Numbered from the stretch's first letter, positions 47,889 to 58,720 are shown. The stretch is DNA of 64,000 nucleotides from Actinobacillus seminis (GCF_002263215.1 NZ_NLFK01000002.1:124001-188000), one strand, 5' to 3'. A program made the numbers and translations. The notes: generated by a model from the sequence alone, not told the origin.

Positions 47889-48902
47889 GTGTGTATTTTA
47901 ACCCAAAATATCCCGATTAGAGAAGAGCAAAATTGGATCGATTTGCTCGCAACGGCGATTTCCGATCCAAAAACCTTATTAAATTACCTCGAATTGCCCT
48001 TAGCGGACTTTCAACAAGATATTGAGGCGCGTCGTTTATTTCCTTTGCGCGTGCCGCTGCCTTTTGTGGAAAAAATGGAAAAAGGCAATCCGCACGATCC
48101 GCTTTTCCTGCAAGCCATGAGCGCGCGACAAGAATTTTTAACCATGGAGGGCTTTAGCAAAGATCCCTTAGATGAACAGCATACTGCAGCGCCAAATATT
48201 TTGCACAAGTATCATAACCGTTTGCTATTTATGGTAAAAAATAGTTGCGCCATCAATTGTCGCTACTGTTTCCGCCGTCATTTTCCTTACGCACAAAACA
48301 AAGGCAATAAAGAAAATTGGCGTTTAGCGTTGAATTATATTCGTCAACATGAGGAAATTGAAGAAGTAATTTTCTCCGGCGGCGATCCCTTGATGGCAAA
48401 AGATCATGAGTTGGATTGGCTCATAAAACAACTGGAAAATATACCGCACTTACAACGCTTACGCCTACATACCCGCTTGCCAATTGTCATTCCGCAGCGC
48501 ATTACGCCCGCATTATGTCAATTACTGGCAGAAAGTCGGCTGCAAATGATTTTGGTCACGCATATTAATCACCCCAATGAAATTGACGCACGTTTAGCAC
48601 AAGCCATGCAAGCGCTAAAACAAGCCGATGTCGTCTTGTTAAATCAATCGGTTTTATTGAAAGACATTAATGATGACGCGGATATTTTAAAGCAACTTAG
48701 CGATAAATTATTTGCTATCGGCATCTTGCCTTATTATTTGCATTTACTGGATAAAGTGGAAGGCGCCGGCCATTTTTACCAAACCGATGAGCAAGCATTA
48801 AAAATTTACAAAAAATTACAAAGTATCACTTCGGGTTATCTCGTGCCAAAACTGGCGCGTGAAATTGCTCATGAAACGAATAAAACGTTGTACACAGCAT
48901 AG
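47889..48902 (+). CDS. epmB: EF-P beta-lysylation protein EpmB (lysine 2,3-aminomutase)
   Basis: Radical SAM enzyme that converts L-alpha-lysine to beta-lysine for attachment to EF-P Lys34. The 337-residue protein has the CxxxCxxC cluster motif in [15 protein letters not shown] at about residues 119-133, [14 protein letters not shown] near 163 and the PLP-lysine region [16 protein letters not shown] near 280. It begins at a GTG (47889); the text [15 protein letters not shown] fits the usual N-terminus. Only 33 bp separate it from divergent efp, so promoters overlap. Confidence 0.95.
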   Translation: MCILTQNIPIREEQNWIDLLATAISDPKTLLNYLELPLADFQQDIEARRLFPLRVPLPFVEKMEKGNPHDPLFLQAMSARQEFLTMEGFSKDPLDEQHTAAPNILHKYHNRLLFMVKNSCAINCRYCFRRHFPYAQNKGNKENWRLALNYIRQHEEIEEVIFSGGDPLMAKDHELDWLIKQLENIPHLQRLRLHTRLPIVIPQRITPALCQLLAESRLQMILVTHINHPNEIDARLAQAMQALKQADVVLLNQSVLLKDINDDADILKQLSDKLFAIGILPYYLHLLDKVEGAGHFYQTDEQALKIYKKLQSITSGYLVPKLAREIAHETNKTLYTA

Positions 48903-48993
48903 GAAATTTGCAAAATATCCTTTAGAATAGAAAAAATATTGACCGCACTTTTCATGTGCCTCCTATTTACTCGTTAGCATTAAGGTAATCACC

Positions 48994-50319
48994 GTGACAA
49001 CAGAAAACAATAAACCGGAAATCGGTAACCAAAATAATCCTCAAAAAGAATTGGATTTAGAATTTGACCAAATGGAACCTATTACTCCCAAAAAACCGCA
49101 TACGCCGGAATCCTCTTTATTAAACAAAGCAAAAGGATTTATAGGCAATTTCTCGCGTAAAGGCAATCCAAGTGAAGTGCCTTTTCATGTGCGCAAAGAG
49201 CCAACCTTTGGAAGTGGAAATGCGCCACAGCAAAATGAACCGACAATGAGTCATGATGTTGTGATAAAAAACGATAGCGTTACAGAAAAAGTGGCGCCAA
49301 TTCATGCCGACAACACGGCGGCGCCAATTAGCACACAAGAAAACATTATGCCGAAACAACCTGAAACAAGCGAGGTTCCTGTCGCCCAAACGCAAACACG
49401 AGTGCCAATAAATAACATTAAAAATCCGGAGAACTGGGCGATTTTACAAGTGTTACCGCCAAAATATCGTCGCATTTTTATCGTGCTATTATTAGCCATT
49501 TTACTTTTATTCATTTGGCAATGGTTGAAACCAAATTCCGATACGGTAAATGCCTTTGAACAACCAAACAGCCAAAATATCCCAACCCAATTCCAACCCC
49601 TAAATCAAAGCCGGCCGGTAGAAAATAATGTATTGGATAATATTAATAATCCGGCGACATCAATTGAAAACACTAATTCAACGGAAAGCATTATCGCGCC
49701 AGCAGATCCGGCATTAATCCCGGTGTCAACAAATAACACAGCCACAGAAACTCGCGCACCGATAGTTGCACAATCAGAACAGCCAACCGCAGTCGCGTCA
49801 ACGAAATCGGCGTTGGTAGAAGAAAAACCAAAAGCGGTTGAACCCGTTAAACCAATTGAAGCACAAAAAGTGGCGCCAAAAGTGGTCGAAAAACCGAAAA
49901 CTACAACCGTAGAGAAACCTAAAACAGCAGAAAAAGCAAAAACAATAGCTGAAAAACCAAAAGCACAGATTACTCAAGCAAAACCGGCGGTAAAAAGCCA
50001 AAGTGTCCCTGTCGTTGAAGCGAAACCAACAGGCAAAGCCACGGCAGAGCGTGTGAAAAGTGCGGCAGTCGCCAGCAAAACCTTAACCATTCCGCAAGGC
50101 GTTTCATTGATGCAAGTATTTCGTGATAACCACTTGAATATTTCCGATGTCAATGCAATGACCAAAGCGAACGGTGCCGGCAATAGCTTAAGCAGCTTTA
50201 AACCGGGCGATAAAGTACAAGTGTCGCTTAACAGCCAAGGTCGTGTTAACGAATTGCGCTTGTCTGACGGTGCGCGTTTTATTCGTCAAGCGGACGGTTC
50301 TTATCAATATAAAAAATAA
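48994..50319 (+). CDS. oapA: opacity-associated protein OapA
   Basis: OapA is needed for the translucent colony form and nasopharyngeal colonisation in Haemophilus influenzae. The 441-residue protein has a low-complexity cytoplasmic start, one membrane segment (IFIVLLLAILLLFIWQWL, about residues 160-177), a long Lys/Pro/Ala/Glu linker (about 270-360) and a C-terminal LysM-like OapA domain (LTIPQGVSLMQVFRDNHLNI to the end). It starts at a GTG at 48994 with TAAGG upstream. The linker is imperfectly repetitive (KPK, EKPKT) and may span the periplasm. Confidence 0.9.
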   Translation: MTTENNKPEIGNQNNPQKELDLEFDQMEPITPKKPHTPESSLLNKAKGFIGNFSRKGNPSEVPFHVRKEPTFGSGNAPQQNEPTMSHDVVIKNDSVTEKVAPIHADNTAAPISTQENIMPKQPETSEVPVAQTQTRVPINNIKNPENWAILQVLPPKYRRIFIVLLLAILLLFIWQWLKPNSDTVNAFEQPNSQNIPTQFQPLNQSRPVENNVLDNINNPATSIENTNSTESIIAPADPALIPVSTNNTATETRAPIVAQSEQPTAVASTKSALVEEKPKAVEPVKPIEAQKVAPKVVEKPKTTTVEKPKTAEKAKTIAEKPKAQITQAKPAVKSQSVPVVEAKPTGKATAERVKSAAVASKTLTIPQGVSLMQVFRDNHLNISDVNAMTKANGAGNSLSSFKPGDKVQVSLNSQGRVNELRLSDGARFIRQADGSYQYKK

Positions 50320-50321
50320 TA

Positions 50322-50347
50322 AAAAGGTGGGGATAATCCCACCTTTT
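50322..50347 (+). terminator. terminator or attenuator between oapA and oapB
   Basis: Stem AAAAGGTGGG / CCCACCTTTT with a 6-nt loop. It overlaps the T-rich TTTTCTCTACTTT. oapB may need read-through or its own promoter. Confidence 0.75.
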
Positions 50348-50390
50348 CTCTACTTTGGGTTACCATTGTAATCGTGCCGTAAGGGGATTT

Positions 50391-50774
50391 ATGTTTAGAT
50401 TAGGATTGTTATTACTCACAGTGCTTGCACTTAACGCGTGCAGAGTTCAAATTGAACCCCTTGAAATAAAACCGCCGGTCGTCAAATCGAAACCGGTCGA
50501 CAAATCGGTACAAACCGGAAAAGCGGATCTGTATTTATGCAAAGGTCAAAAAGAAGTACGTGTAGTAAGAAGTTTGGTTAGCCATAAAAAGAATAACCTA
50601 AAGTCAATTTCACTTACCTTTGAAAATACCACTCACAAATTGGTGCAAACTATTTCCGAAAGCGGGATGCGATATACCGATATTCATTGGCAATGGCAAG
50701 AACGTCAAGAATACGGCACGTTAAGCAATGCGCCGGGCGAAATCTTAGCCGAACAATGTGTGATCCAAAACTAA
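50391..50774 (+). CDS. oapB: OapB lipoprotein with MliC-type lysozyme-inhibitor fold
   Basis: A 127-residue lipoprotein: the signal MFRLGLLLLTVLALNACR has its lipobox Cys at residue 17. The domain LYLCKGQKEVRVVRS ... SLTFENTTHKLVQTISESGM, then WQWQERQEYGTLS and EQC, follows the MliC/PliC pattern, with two cysteines (LYLC, EQC) placed to form the disulfide. A lysozyme-inhibitor role is inferred from the fold; OapB in Haemophilus is described with OapA in opacity. I start at the ATG at 50391, preceded by AAGGGG; the frame from 50355 lacks such a site. Confidence 0.85.
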   Translation: MFRLGLLLLTVLALNACRVQIEPLEIKPPVVKSKPVDKSVQTGKADLYLCKGQKEVRVVRSLVSHKKNNLKSISLTFENTTHKLVQTISESGMRYTDIHWQWQERQEYGTLSNAPGEILAEQCVIQN

Positions 50775-50836
50775 AAAATTCCCTCATTCACTCCCCCTGA
50801 GGGAATTTTTTATCGCGAACACAAATTTATCCGCAT

Positions 50837-51745
50837 TTATAACCGCACTTTTTCGCCACCAAACACCTCCAATAAATTATCGATAAGTTTCGCTAATATA
50901 CCCGTCATTAAAATAAAATCCGCATCAAAACGTTGCGCCACATCTTCTTTTAAAATATCCTCATTTTGTTCACGAATTTGATCGGCAAATTTTAAACGTT
51001 TCAGCGTACAATCTTCTTGCAGCACAAAGCGTAAATGCTCATCCCAGTCCAGCGCCAATTTGCTGATGTATTTTCCTGCTTGCAACAACGAAAGAATTTC
51101 CTCACTTTCCACATCCTGCTGCTTACAACGAATGACCGCACTATCCTGACTGCCACGCAGTTCCGCTTCTTCCAACAAAGTTAACCATTGCGGCATATGG
51201 TTGTGCGTGATCCAATCGCTCATCACCAAACTTGGCTCATTGGCAAATACTAAAGGCACAACCGGCAAGGATCCCAAGGATTTGCGCAATAATCCCAATA
51301 CGTCTTCTGCGCGTTTACTCGACGCCGCATCCACATAAACCAATTGATTTTCCGTATCAATCCAAAGCGCGGTTTGTTGTTCTTTACTAAAGGCGCGCGG
51401 CAACAAGGTAGCAATCACATCATCTTTCAATGCCTGTTTTTCCACTTTTTTCAAGTTGCGGTTTTCTTTCGCTTCCAATTCGGCAATCCGTTGATCCAAC
51501 TCACGTTTCACCACTTGCACCGGCAGCATTTTTTCTTCTTTATGCGCCACTAACAAAATTTGCTTATTGTTGGAAAAATACAATAACGCACTGTTTTTTA
51601 AAGGTGCTTTCCAACCGAACTTGCGCATATCCGATTGTCCGCAAGGGTGAAATTGACATGACATCAATTGCGTTTGCAACTGCTCATCTGTCCACTCCCA
51701 TTTTTTCGTCAACCGATACGCCATAATATTTTTAAACCAAATCAT
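50837..51745 (-). CDS. rdgC: recombination-associated protein RdgC
   Basis: Ring-shaped DNA-binding protein that restrains RecA. The 302-residue protein starts MIWFKNIMAYRLTKKWEWTD. Other landmarks are FGWKAPL near residue 44, LPVQVVKRELDQRIAELEAK near 74, LLPRAFSKEQQTALWIDTEN and the conserved IRCKQQDVESEEI. Length and start agree with E. coli RdgC. Divergent from proC with a 61-bp gap, as in Haemophilus. Confidence 0.95.
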   Translation of the reverse strand: MIWFKNIMAYRLTKKWEWTDEQLQTQLMSCQFHPCGQSDMRKFGWKAPLKNSALLYFSNNKQILLVAHKEEKMLPVQVVKRELDQRIAELEAKENRNLKKVEKQALKDDVIATLLPRAFSKEQQTALWIDTENQLVYVDAASSKRAEDVLGLLRKSLGSLPVVPLVFANEPSLVMSDWITHNHMPQWLTLLEEAELRGSQDSAVIRCKQQDVESEEILSLLQAGKYISKLALDWDEHLRFVLQEDCTLKRLKFADQIREQNEDILKEDVAQRFDADFILMTGILAKLIDNLLEVFGGEKVRL

Positions 51746-51806
51746 ATTCTCTCCTGAAAAGAATGCGGTACAATGTCATTATTGTAACCTATTCGGGAGT
51801 GAAAAT

Positions 51807-52622
51807 ATGCAACCTAAACACATTACTTTTATCGGCGGCGGAAATATGGCGCAAGCTATCGTATTCGGATTATTAAAACAGAACTACCCTGCCGACAAAA
51901 TTACCGTTTGTGATCCAAACCAAGAAAAACGAAATTTATTCGCGCAACGCGGCGTACAAGTAACAGAAGATAATATTGCGGCGGTAGAAAGTGCAGAAGT
52001 CGTATTACTTGCAGTAAAACCGCAGGTGATCGCCCAAGTTTGCCATGCCTTAAGTGCGGTCGATTTTTCCGCTAAATTGGTCATTTCCATTGCTGCGGCA
52101 ATTTCTGTGTCAAGATTGACCGCACTTTTACCTTCCGCCAACCAGATCGTGCGGGTCATGCCAAATACCCCGGCACTTGTCTCTTGCGGCATGGCGGGAT
52201 TATACGCGCCCGCCTCAGTTTCTGCTGAATACAAACAACTGGCAGAAAATTTATTAAATGCCGTGGGCAAAACCTGCCGAGTAGAAAATGAAGATCAAAT
52301 GCACGCGGTCACCGCTGCTTCCGGCAGCAGCCCAGCGTATTTTTTCCTGTTTATGGAAGCTATGCAAAAAGCCTTATTAGACATGAAGTTAGATGAAACG
52401 ACTGCGCGTCACTTAGTACAGCAATCCGCGTTAGGGGCAGCAAAAATGGTCATAGAAAATCCACAATTGGATTTGGCAACCTTGCGCCAAAATGTGACCT
52501 CTAAAGGCGGAACCACTGCCGCTGCGATCCATATATTCCAACAACAAGAATTGATGGAAACAGTGCAGCAAGCTATGCAAGCCTGTGTTACCCGTTCACG
52601 AGAAATGGAAACCTTATTCTAA
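51807..52622 (+). CDS. proC: pyrroline-5-carboxylate reductase
   Basis: Last step of proline synthesis, NAD(P)H-dependent. The 271-residue protein has the Rossmann FIGGGNMAQAIVFGLL at residue 7, VLLAVKPQVI near 70, VRVMPNTPALVSCGMAGLYA near 115, and the family signature SGSSPAYFFLFMEAM with TSKGGTTAAAIHIF. It overlaps the next MFS gene by one base (its TAA and that gene's ATG), so the two are coupled. Two uptake sequences lie inside the gene. Confidence 0.97.
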   Translation: MQPKHITFIGGGNMAQAIVFGLLKQNYPADKITVCDPNQEKRNLFAQRGVQVTEDNIAAVESAEVVLLAVKPQVIAQVCHALSAVDFSAKLVISIAAAISVSRLTALLPSANQIVRVMPNTPALVSCGMAGLYAPASVSAEYKQLAENLLNAVGKTCRVENEDQMHAVTAASGSSPAYFFLFMEAMQKALLDMKLDETTARHLVQQSALGAAKMVIENPQLDLATLRQNVTSKGGTTAAAIHIFQQQELMETVQQAMQACVTRSREMETLF

Positions 52623-53788
52623 TGAAAATATCAGCATTTAACTGGATGGCTCTCAGCTTTTTTGGCTATTTTTGCGCCTATGGTGTATTTATACCTTTTT
52701 TTCCGGTGTGGTTAAGATCTCAATCCTATGGCGCAGAAACTATCGGATTTGTACTGGCTATTTCCTATTTATTTCGCTTTCTTGGCGGAGTCTGGTTTTC
52801 CTCTTTGGTCAAACGCGCCTCGCAATTAATCAACGCCTTGCGCTATTTAGCATGGGCAAGTTTCGCTATTTGTTTCGTGATAAGTTTTGTTGCTGAAAGC
52901 TTTTGGTTACTGTGCATAACTATTTGGCTGTTTGCTATGGTAAACTCTGCCGGTATCCCTATTGGCGATACCCTCGCCAGTACGTGGCAACAGCAAATTC
53001 ATTTGGATTACGGAAAAGCCCGCTTAATCGGTTCTATCGCCTTTGTGGTCGGCGTTACCGGATTTGGCTATGTTATCGGCGTTATCGGCGAGCAATATAT
53101 TGTCATTATTTTGACCGCACTTTTATTGCTCTATTCTTTGTTACAAATGAACTCGCCACACCAAATGCCGCTTGATGATCAAGAAAGCACAACCGAAAAC
53201 TCGCCTACTTTCATCCGGTTATTACAAAACAAAACCACATTACGTTTATTGATCGCCATCTCGCTTATTCAAGGGTCCCACGCCGCCTATTATGTTTACA
53301 GCGTGCTTTATTGGACTAACATTGGTATTTCAGTTCAAACCACCGGTATCTTATTGGGGTTAAGTGTGGTAGCGGAAATTTTACTCTTTTTCTTCTCCAC
53401 GCGACTCTTCAAAACTTGGAGCGTCAGCACGCTATTTTATCTATCCGCCGGCGCCTCCGTGGTACGTTGGTTATTAATCGGCAGCACCGACAATCTTGCC
53501 TTAATCGCCTTTACCCAAACCTTACATAGCCTGACATATGCTGTCAGCCATTATGCAATGGTGCGTTATATCACCACGCAACCGCAACCCCATATAGCAA
53601 GATTACAAGGCTTATACAGTGGTATTTCAAGCTGTGGTGCCATTGCCTTAACGACCGCCTTATCCGGCGTGTTATATCCAATTTCACCGACGTTAATGTT
53701 TGTCGCAATGGCGTTTTTTGCGCTGCTTGCCCTCTTTTTTACACCACGCAATGTCTCGGCATTGTTGCTTAAACGCGTAAACGAGTAG
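52622..53788 (+). CDS. MFS transporter of the PPP/HcaT type
   Basis: A 388-residue, 12-segment major facilitator. FFGYFCAYGVFIPFFPVWLR followed by ETIGFVLAISYLFRFLGGVW matches the phenylpropionate permease group to which E. coli HcaT belongs. The substrate is unknown. It is fixed between proC and xerD, overlaps proC by one base, and is 11 bp from xerD. Haemophilus has a homologue at the same place. Confidence 0.85.
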   Translation: MKISAFNWMALSFFGYFCAYGVFIPFFPVWLRSQSYGAETIGFVLAISYLFRFLGGVWFSSLVKRASQLINALRYLAWASFAICFVISFVAESFWLLCITIWLFAMVNSAGIPIGDTLASTWQQQIHLDYGKARLIGSIAFVVGVTGFGYVIGVIGEQYIVIILTALLLLYSLLQMNSPHQMPLDDQESTTENSPTFIRLLQNKTTLRLLIAISLIQGSHAAYYVYSVLYWTNIGISVQTTGILLGLSVVAEILLFFFSTRLFKTWSVSTLFYLSAGASVVRWLLIGSTDNLALIAFTQTLHSLTYAVSHYAMVRYITTQPQPHIARLQGLYSGISSCGAIALTTALSGVLYPISPTLMFVAMAFFALLALFFTPRNVSALLLKRVNE

Positions 53789-53799
53789 GAAAATCCACC

Positions 53800-54693
53800 A
53801 TGAAAGATCTTAGCTTAATTGACTTATTTCTTAACGAACTGTGGTTGGAAAAAGGGTTATCGGAAAATACCGTGCAATCTTATCGCTTAGATTTGACCGC
53901 ACTTTGTCAATGGTTGGTGCAACATCAATTAACCTTAACCAGCCTTGCTCCCCTGGATTTACAATCTTTTTTAGGTGATCGTTTAGAACAAGGCTACAAA
54001 GCCACCAGCACCGCGAGAATGCTAAGTGCGCTGCGCCAGCTTTTCCAATATTTATATCGGGAAAAATACCGCAGCGACGATCCGAGTGCGCTACTCAGCT
54101 CGCCGAAACTGCCAAGTCGCCTACCCAAATATTTAACCGAACAACAAGTCAGCGATTTGTTAAATACGCCGGCGGTAGACGATCCGCTTGAATTGCGGGA
54201 TAAAGCTATGTTGGAATTGTTGTATGCCACGGGATTACGGGTCACCGAATTGGTTTCGCTGACTATCGACAACCTCAATGTGTCGCAAGGCGTAGTACGG
54301 GTCATTGGTAAAGGAAACAAGGAACGGATCGTACCAATGGGCGAAGAAGCCAATTATTGGGTCCGTCAATTTGTCTTATACGGGCGCGCCATGCTGCTCA
54401 ACGGGCAAAGTTCAGATATCCTCTTTCCCAGCCGACGAGGCAGTCAAATGACCCGTCAAACTTTTTGGCACCGCATAAAACATTACGCCATTTTAGCGGA
54501 CATTGATGGTGACTGCCTTTCTCCGCACGTTCTACGCCACGCCTTTGCTACACACTTGGTTAACCATGGTGCAGATTTGCGCGTGGTACAAATGTTACTT
54601 GGTCATAGCGATCTTTCTACTACCCAAATTTACACCCACGTTGCCAAAGAACGCTTAAAACACTTACACGAACGCTATCACCCGCGCGGATAA
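53800..54693 (+). CDS. xerD: tyrosine recombinase XerD
   Basis: With XerC it resolves chromosome dimers at dif during division. The 297-residue protein has a SAM-like N-terminal core-binding domain (FLNELWLEKGLSENTVQSYR) and the catalytic residues in order: Arg in ATGLRVTEL near residue 148, Lys in GKGNKERIVPMG, HVLRHAFATHL near 244, GHSDLSTTQIYTH and the final Tyr in IYTHV near 279. It ends the proC-MFS-xerD unit. The 54694-54982 gap holds an uptake sequence and the mgl terminator, nothing else recognised. Confidence 0.97.
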   Translation: MKDLSLIDLFLNELWLEKGLSENTVQSYRLDLTALCQWLVQHQLTLTSLAPLDLQSFLGDRLEQGYKATSTARMLSALRQLFQYLYREKYRSDDPSALLSSPKLPSRLPKYLTEQQVSDLLNTPAVDDPLELRDKAMLELLYATGLRVTELVSLTIDNLNVSQGVVRVIGKGNKERIVPMGEEANYWVRQFVLYGRAMLLNGQSSDILFPSRRGSQMTRQTFWHRIKHYAILADIDGDCLSPHVLRHAFATHLVNHGADLRVVQMLLGHSDLSTTQIYTHVAKERLKHLHERYHPRG

Positions 54694-54931
54694 AGCAGTA
54701 TTTCTCATTGTATTTTTCAGCAGAGGTTATCATTAACGCAGCCCCACTTTTTTGACTTCGTGAAGCCTATTGCTTTTTACGAATAGCGAGTCCCCCTTAT
54801 TACCATTCCATCATCAGTCCCGCTGCTTCTTAGTAAATTGATGGAAAAAGTACCGCACTTTTCAATTTCATTCTCCTGTGTGCCTATCATGAGGAATAGA
54901 TAGTGAGATAAAGATTTTAAGAAAACAATAA

Positions 54932-54960
54932 GCCGGCGCGAATGAAAGGCTCACGCCGGC
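54932..54960 (-). terminator. terminator of the mglBAC operon
   Basis: Arms GCCGGCG and CGCCGGC, followed on the minus strand by TTATTGTTTTC. It lies 22 bp after the mglC stop. Confidence 0.7.
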
Positions 54961-54982
54961 AGGAAAAGCGAGAAAAACACGA

Positions 54983-55993
54983 TTATTTTTTCTTCGCGTA
55001 TTTTAAGGAGTCAATCGCAACAGCGAAGATGATGATGCCGCCTTTGATGATATATTGCCAATATGGGTTAACGCCGATATAGGTCAATCCGTAGTTGATG
55101 ACGGTAAAGATTAACACGCCGGTGACCACGCCGATAACCGTACCGACGCCACCGGCGAAAGAAACACCGCCGACCACGCAGGCAGCAATTGCGTCCATTT
55201 CGTACATAAATCCCAAGTTATTGGTGGCGCTACCAATACGTCCTGCTTCCAACATCCCCCCGAAAGCGTAAAAAATACCGGCAATCATATAAATCACCGC
55301 AAGATTGCGAGTCACGTTGACGCCTGATACGCGAGCCGCTTCCGGGTTACCGCCGATAGCGAAAATATTTTTACCGAAACGTGTTTTATTCCACATAATC
55401 CAAACAAGTAAGGCGGCAATAGCGGCGTAAATAGTGATATACGACAATTTAAAGGCGCCTAAATTAAAAAATCCTTGGGCAAAGGTGGAGAAATTATCGC
55501 TAAAGCCGGCGATTGGTGAAGAGCCGACCGCATCATAGTACAAGGAGTTGATTCCATACACAATGATCATGGTTCCCATCGTGGCGATAAATGGCGTTAC
55601 GTTAAGATAAGCAATCACTAATCCGTTGAATAACCCGATCACGGCTCCCACCGCACAAACCGTTAAGATCACTACCGGAATCGGAATTTCACCTAAATTT
55701 GGAAAGACGCGGTTGGCGTTATCCATGGCTTGCAACATGGTCGCAGAAACAACTGCCGCCAGCCCCACTTGACGACCGGCGGATAAATCAGTCCCTTGAG
55801 TAACCAAAAGTCCGGCAACGCCAAGAGCAATGATTAAGCGTACAGAAGATTGATTTAGGATATTACTAAAATTGCGCAAACTTAAAAAACTCGGATCTTG
55901 CAAGATAATGACACCCAACAAAATCAGCAATACAAAGTAGATTGCATTTTGTTTCAGGAAATCAAGGGATTTGTTTTGTTTTAAAGCTGACAT
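54983..55993 (-). CDS. mglC: galactose/methyl-galactoside ABC permease
   Basis: Inner-membrane permease of the Mgl importer. The 336-residue protein has eight to ten hydrophobic segments and the family signatures LGVAGLLVTQGTDLSAGRQV near residue 57, VTPFIATMGTMIIVYGINSL near 131 and the EAA-like GGNPEAARVSGVNV near 215. Last gene of mglBAC, 20 bp after mglA. Confidence 0.96.
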   Translation of the reverse strand: MSALKQNKSLDFLKQNAIYFVLLILLGVIILQDPSFLSLRNFSNILNQSSVRLIIALGVAGLLVTQGTDLSAGRQVGLAAVVSATMLQAMDNANRVFPNLGEIPIPVVILTVCAVGAVIGLFNGLVIAYLNVTPFIATMGTMIIVYGINSLYYDAVGSSPIAGFSDNFSTFAQGFFNLGAFKLSYITIYAAIAALLVWIMWNKTRFGKNIFAIGGNPEAARVSGVNVTRNLAVIYMIAGIFYAFGGMLEAGRIGSATNNLGFMYEMDAIAACVVGGVSFAGGVGTVIGVVTGVLIFTVINYGLTYIGVNPYWQYIIKGGIIIFAVAIDSLKYAKKK

Positions 55994-56013
55994 AATACTT
56001 TTCCTTTTTCAAC

Positions 56014-57540
56014 TTATAAATATTTTGCGGCGAGTTGCAAAATTTCTTCCTGTGAGGTTTTAGCGGTTTCAACAATACCGGCGACACGCCCGTTACTCAT
56101 CACCAAAATTCGGTCAGTTACCCCTAATAATTCGGGCATTTCCGAGGAAATCATAATGATGCCTTTATCTTTTTTGGCAAGCTGCATAATCAATTGATAG
56201 ATTTCAAATTTAGCGCCGATATCAATACCTCGCGTTGGCTCGTCGAGCATCAAAATGTCCGGTTGGGTTAATAGCCAACGTCCAATCACTACCTTTTGTT
56301 GGTTACCGCCGGAAAGTGATCCGATCGTGGTTTTGTGTGATGGCGTTTTGACATTCATTGCATCAATCACCCATTGCGTATCACTTTTCATTTTACCGCT
56401 GCTTAAAAAACCTAATTTGCCGAGATAGGATTTCATGTTGGAAATCAATGAGTTGAACTCAATACTTAAATTGGCGTAAATGCCGGTAGAACGGCGTTCT
56501 TCCGTTACTAAGGCAAAACCGTTATTGATCGCTTCAAGTGCGGTGCGATTTCGCATTGTTTTTCCGTTTAACGTGATTTTGCCACCTTTGCGTTCACGAA
56601 TACCGAAAATGGTTTCTACAATATCCGTCCGTTTGGCACCAACCAATCCCGCCACACCAAGAATTTCGCCTTTGCGTAATTCGAAGCTGACATCTTGAAT
56701 AGAGGGCTGATTAAGTGCGGTCAAATTTTCAACCGTTAAGATTACCTCTTTTGGCGTGTTGGTTTTTTCCGGGAAGCGTTGCGTTAATTCGCGCCCAACC
56801 ATCATCGCCACAATGCTTTCCATTGTTGTGCCTTTCACCGGCACGGTATTAATCCATTTACCGTCGCGCAAAATGGTAATTTCATCGCAGATTTTGAAAA
56901 TCTCATCCATTTTATGTGAGATATAAATAATGCCACAGCCACGCTCTTTTAGCTTGGCGATAATTTTAAATAGATGTTCTACTTCTTTTTCTGATAAAGA
57001 AGATGTCGGTTCATCCATGATCACAATTTTGGCGTTGTAGGAAAAGGCTTTAGCAATTTCGATCATTTGCATTTGTGAAACGGATAAATTGGCGACCTTT
57101 TCGCGCGGATCAATATCAATATCCAATTCGTTAAAAATCGCTTTAGTGTCTTGATACATTTTCCCGTGATCGACAAACATCCCTTTGAGGGGATAACGCC
57201 CAAGCCACAAATTATCCATGACGTTACGTTGGCGCACGAGGTTTAATTCTTGGTGTACCATGGAAATCCCGTTTTCCAAGGCTTCTTTTGATGTTTTAAA
57301 ATTAATCGGTTTGCCCAAAAATAGGATGTCGCCTTCATCTTTAGCATAAATTCCAAACAGACATTTTAGCAACGTGGATTTTCCCGCACCGTTTTCGCCC
57401 ATCAACGCGTGTACGGAATGCGAACGCACAGTCAAATTGGCATTATCCAACGCTTTAACACCGGGAAAGGATTTGCTGACATTCGTCATGGTGAGTAGCA
57501 CTTGGCTATCTTGATTTTGAGTAGGAACTGTCATATCCAA
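56014..57540 (-). CDS. mglA: galactose/methyl-galactoside ABC ATPase (double domain)
   Basis: Energises the Mgl importer. The 508-residue protein carries two ABC domains. The first has Walker [10 protein letters not shown] near residue 53 and [15 protein letters not shown] with [10 protein letters not shown]. The second has a degenerate Walker A ([14 protein letters not shown] near 304), the signature [15 protein letters not shown] near 408 and [16 protein letters not shown]. This asymmetry is normal for MglA/RbsA. It lies between mglB and mglC. Confidence 0.96.
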   Translation of the reverse strand: MDMTVPTQNQDSQVLLTMTNVSKSFPGVKALDNANLTVRSHSVHALMGENGAGKSTLLKCLFGIYAKDEGDILFLGKPINFKTSKEALENGISMVHQELNLVRQRNVMDNLWLGRYPLKGMFVDHGKMYQDTKAIFNELDIDIDPREKVANLSVSQMQMIEIAKAFSYNAKIVIMDEPTSSLSEKEVEHLFKIIAKLKERGCGIIYISHKMDEIFKICDEITILRDGKWINTVPVKGTTMESIVAMMVGRELTQRFPEKTNTPKEVILTVENLTALNQPSIQDVSFELRKGEILGVAGLVGAKRTDIVETIFGIRERKGGKITLNGKTMRNRTALEAINNGFALVTEERRSTGIYANLSIEFNSLISNMKSYLGKLGFLSSGKMKSDTQWVIDAMNVKTPSHKTTIGSLSGGNQQKVVIGRWLLTQPDILMLDEPTRGIDIGAKFEIYQLIMQLAKKDKGIIMISSEMPELLGVTDRILVMSNGRVAGIVETAKTSQEEILQLAAKYL

Positions 57541-57617
57541 CCTCTATATAAAAGGGGAGACAGATCTCCCCTAACAACATGAGCTTGTAGCAAATATCGC
57601 CACAACGCTTTACATCA

Positions 57618-58610
57618 TTATTTTAAAAATTCGCTTAAATTTTCTTTATCTACACCCACATAAGGAATACGTACAACACGATCTTTAATTTGCCATTGCG
57701 TACCTTCGGTTGCCGGTTTTTCTGCTGCCAAATTATTAGCTAATTGCACCACCGCTTTACCTTGGTTCACGCCGTCATTTAATACAGTTCCGGCAATTTC
57801 TCCTTTTTGGATAAGTTGTAATACTTCAGGAAGCGCATCCACACCGAAAATTGGCAATTTTTTACCATGTGCTTTTACTGCCTCTAACGCTCCCATTGCC
57901 ATACCGTCGTTATTTGAAATAATCATCTCAATATCGTTGGCTTTTGAACTGGATAACCAAGCGTCAGTTTTATCTTTCGCCATTGCCGCATCCCACATTC
58001 CGGTATCAATAAATAATTGTTCCGTTTCAATACCTTGCGTGGTCAATTCTTCAATCACGTATTTCGTACGCGCTTCTGCGTCAGGGTGACCCGGTTCACC
58101 TTTCAATAACACATATTGAATTTTGCCATCTTTGTTTAGGTCATACGCCGGATTGGCTTTCCAATGTTTAGCGATTAACGCCCCTTGAATTAAACCGGAC
58201 TCTTTCGGATCAGTTCCCACATAATAGGCTTTATCATAGCTGGCAATGGCTTTCGCCCCCGGATCTTTGTTGAAAAACACGATTGGAACATTATCGGCTT
58301 TCGCTTTATCAATAATGGTTTTCGGCGAACCCGGATCCACTAAGTTAATCGCTAAGGCTTTCACCCCCTTAGATAACAGCACGTCTACTTGGTCATTTTG
58401 AATAGACTGTGCATTTTGAGAGTCATTCATTAACAGTTCTACATCATCAAGCTGTTTTGATTCTTTTTCAATTTCTTGACGCATTAACGCCATAAAATTG
58501 TCATCATATTTGTAAATGGTTACGCCAATACGGTTTGCCGCTTGTGCCGCTGTTGATGCCACGCCTAAACCGACCGCTAATGCAATAGCGCTTAAAACCG
58601 TTTTTTTCAT
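57618..58610 (-). CDS. mglB: galactose/glucose-binding periplasmic protein
   Basis: Periplasmic receptor for D-galactose and D-glucose. The 330-residue precursor has signal peptide [20 protein letters not shown] with cleavage after AAQA. The mature start is [20 protein letters not shown]. Binding-site text includes [51 protein letters not shown] and [10 protein letters not shown]. First gene of the operon; CRP and GalS/GalR sites lie upstream. Confidence 0.97.
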   Translation of the reverse strand: MKKTVLSAIALAVGLGVASTAAQAANRIGVTIYKYDDNFMALMRQEIEKESKQLDDVELLMNDSQNAQSIQNDQVDVLLSKGVKALAINLVDPGSPKTIIDKAKADNVPIVFFNKDPGAKAIASYDKAYYVGTDPKESGLIQGALIAKHWKANPAYDLNKDGKIQYVLLKGEPGHPDAEARTKYVIEELTTQGIETEQLFIDTGMWDAAMAKDKTDAWLSSSKANDIEMIISNNDGMAMGALEAVKAHGKKLPIFGVDALPEVLQLIQKGEIAGTVLNDGVNQGKAVVQLANNLAAEKPATEGTQWQIKDRVVRIPYVGVDKENLSEFLK

Positions 58611-58720
58611 AAATACTCTCCTTCGTTACTGGACTCGTCGTAGTAAATGCTCGTCAACGTTAATTAACGTACTGCCCCGAGCGATTGGGTGTAAGAATAT
58701 AGGAAAATAATCTGAAAGAC

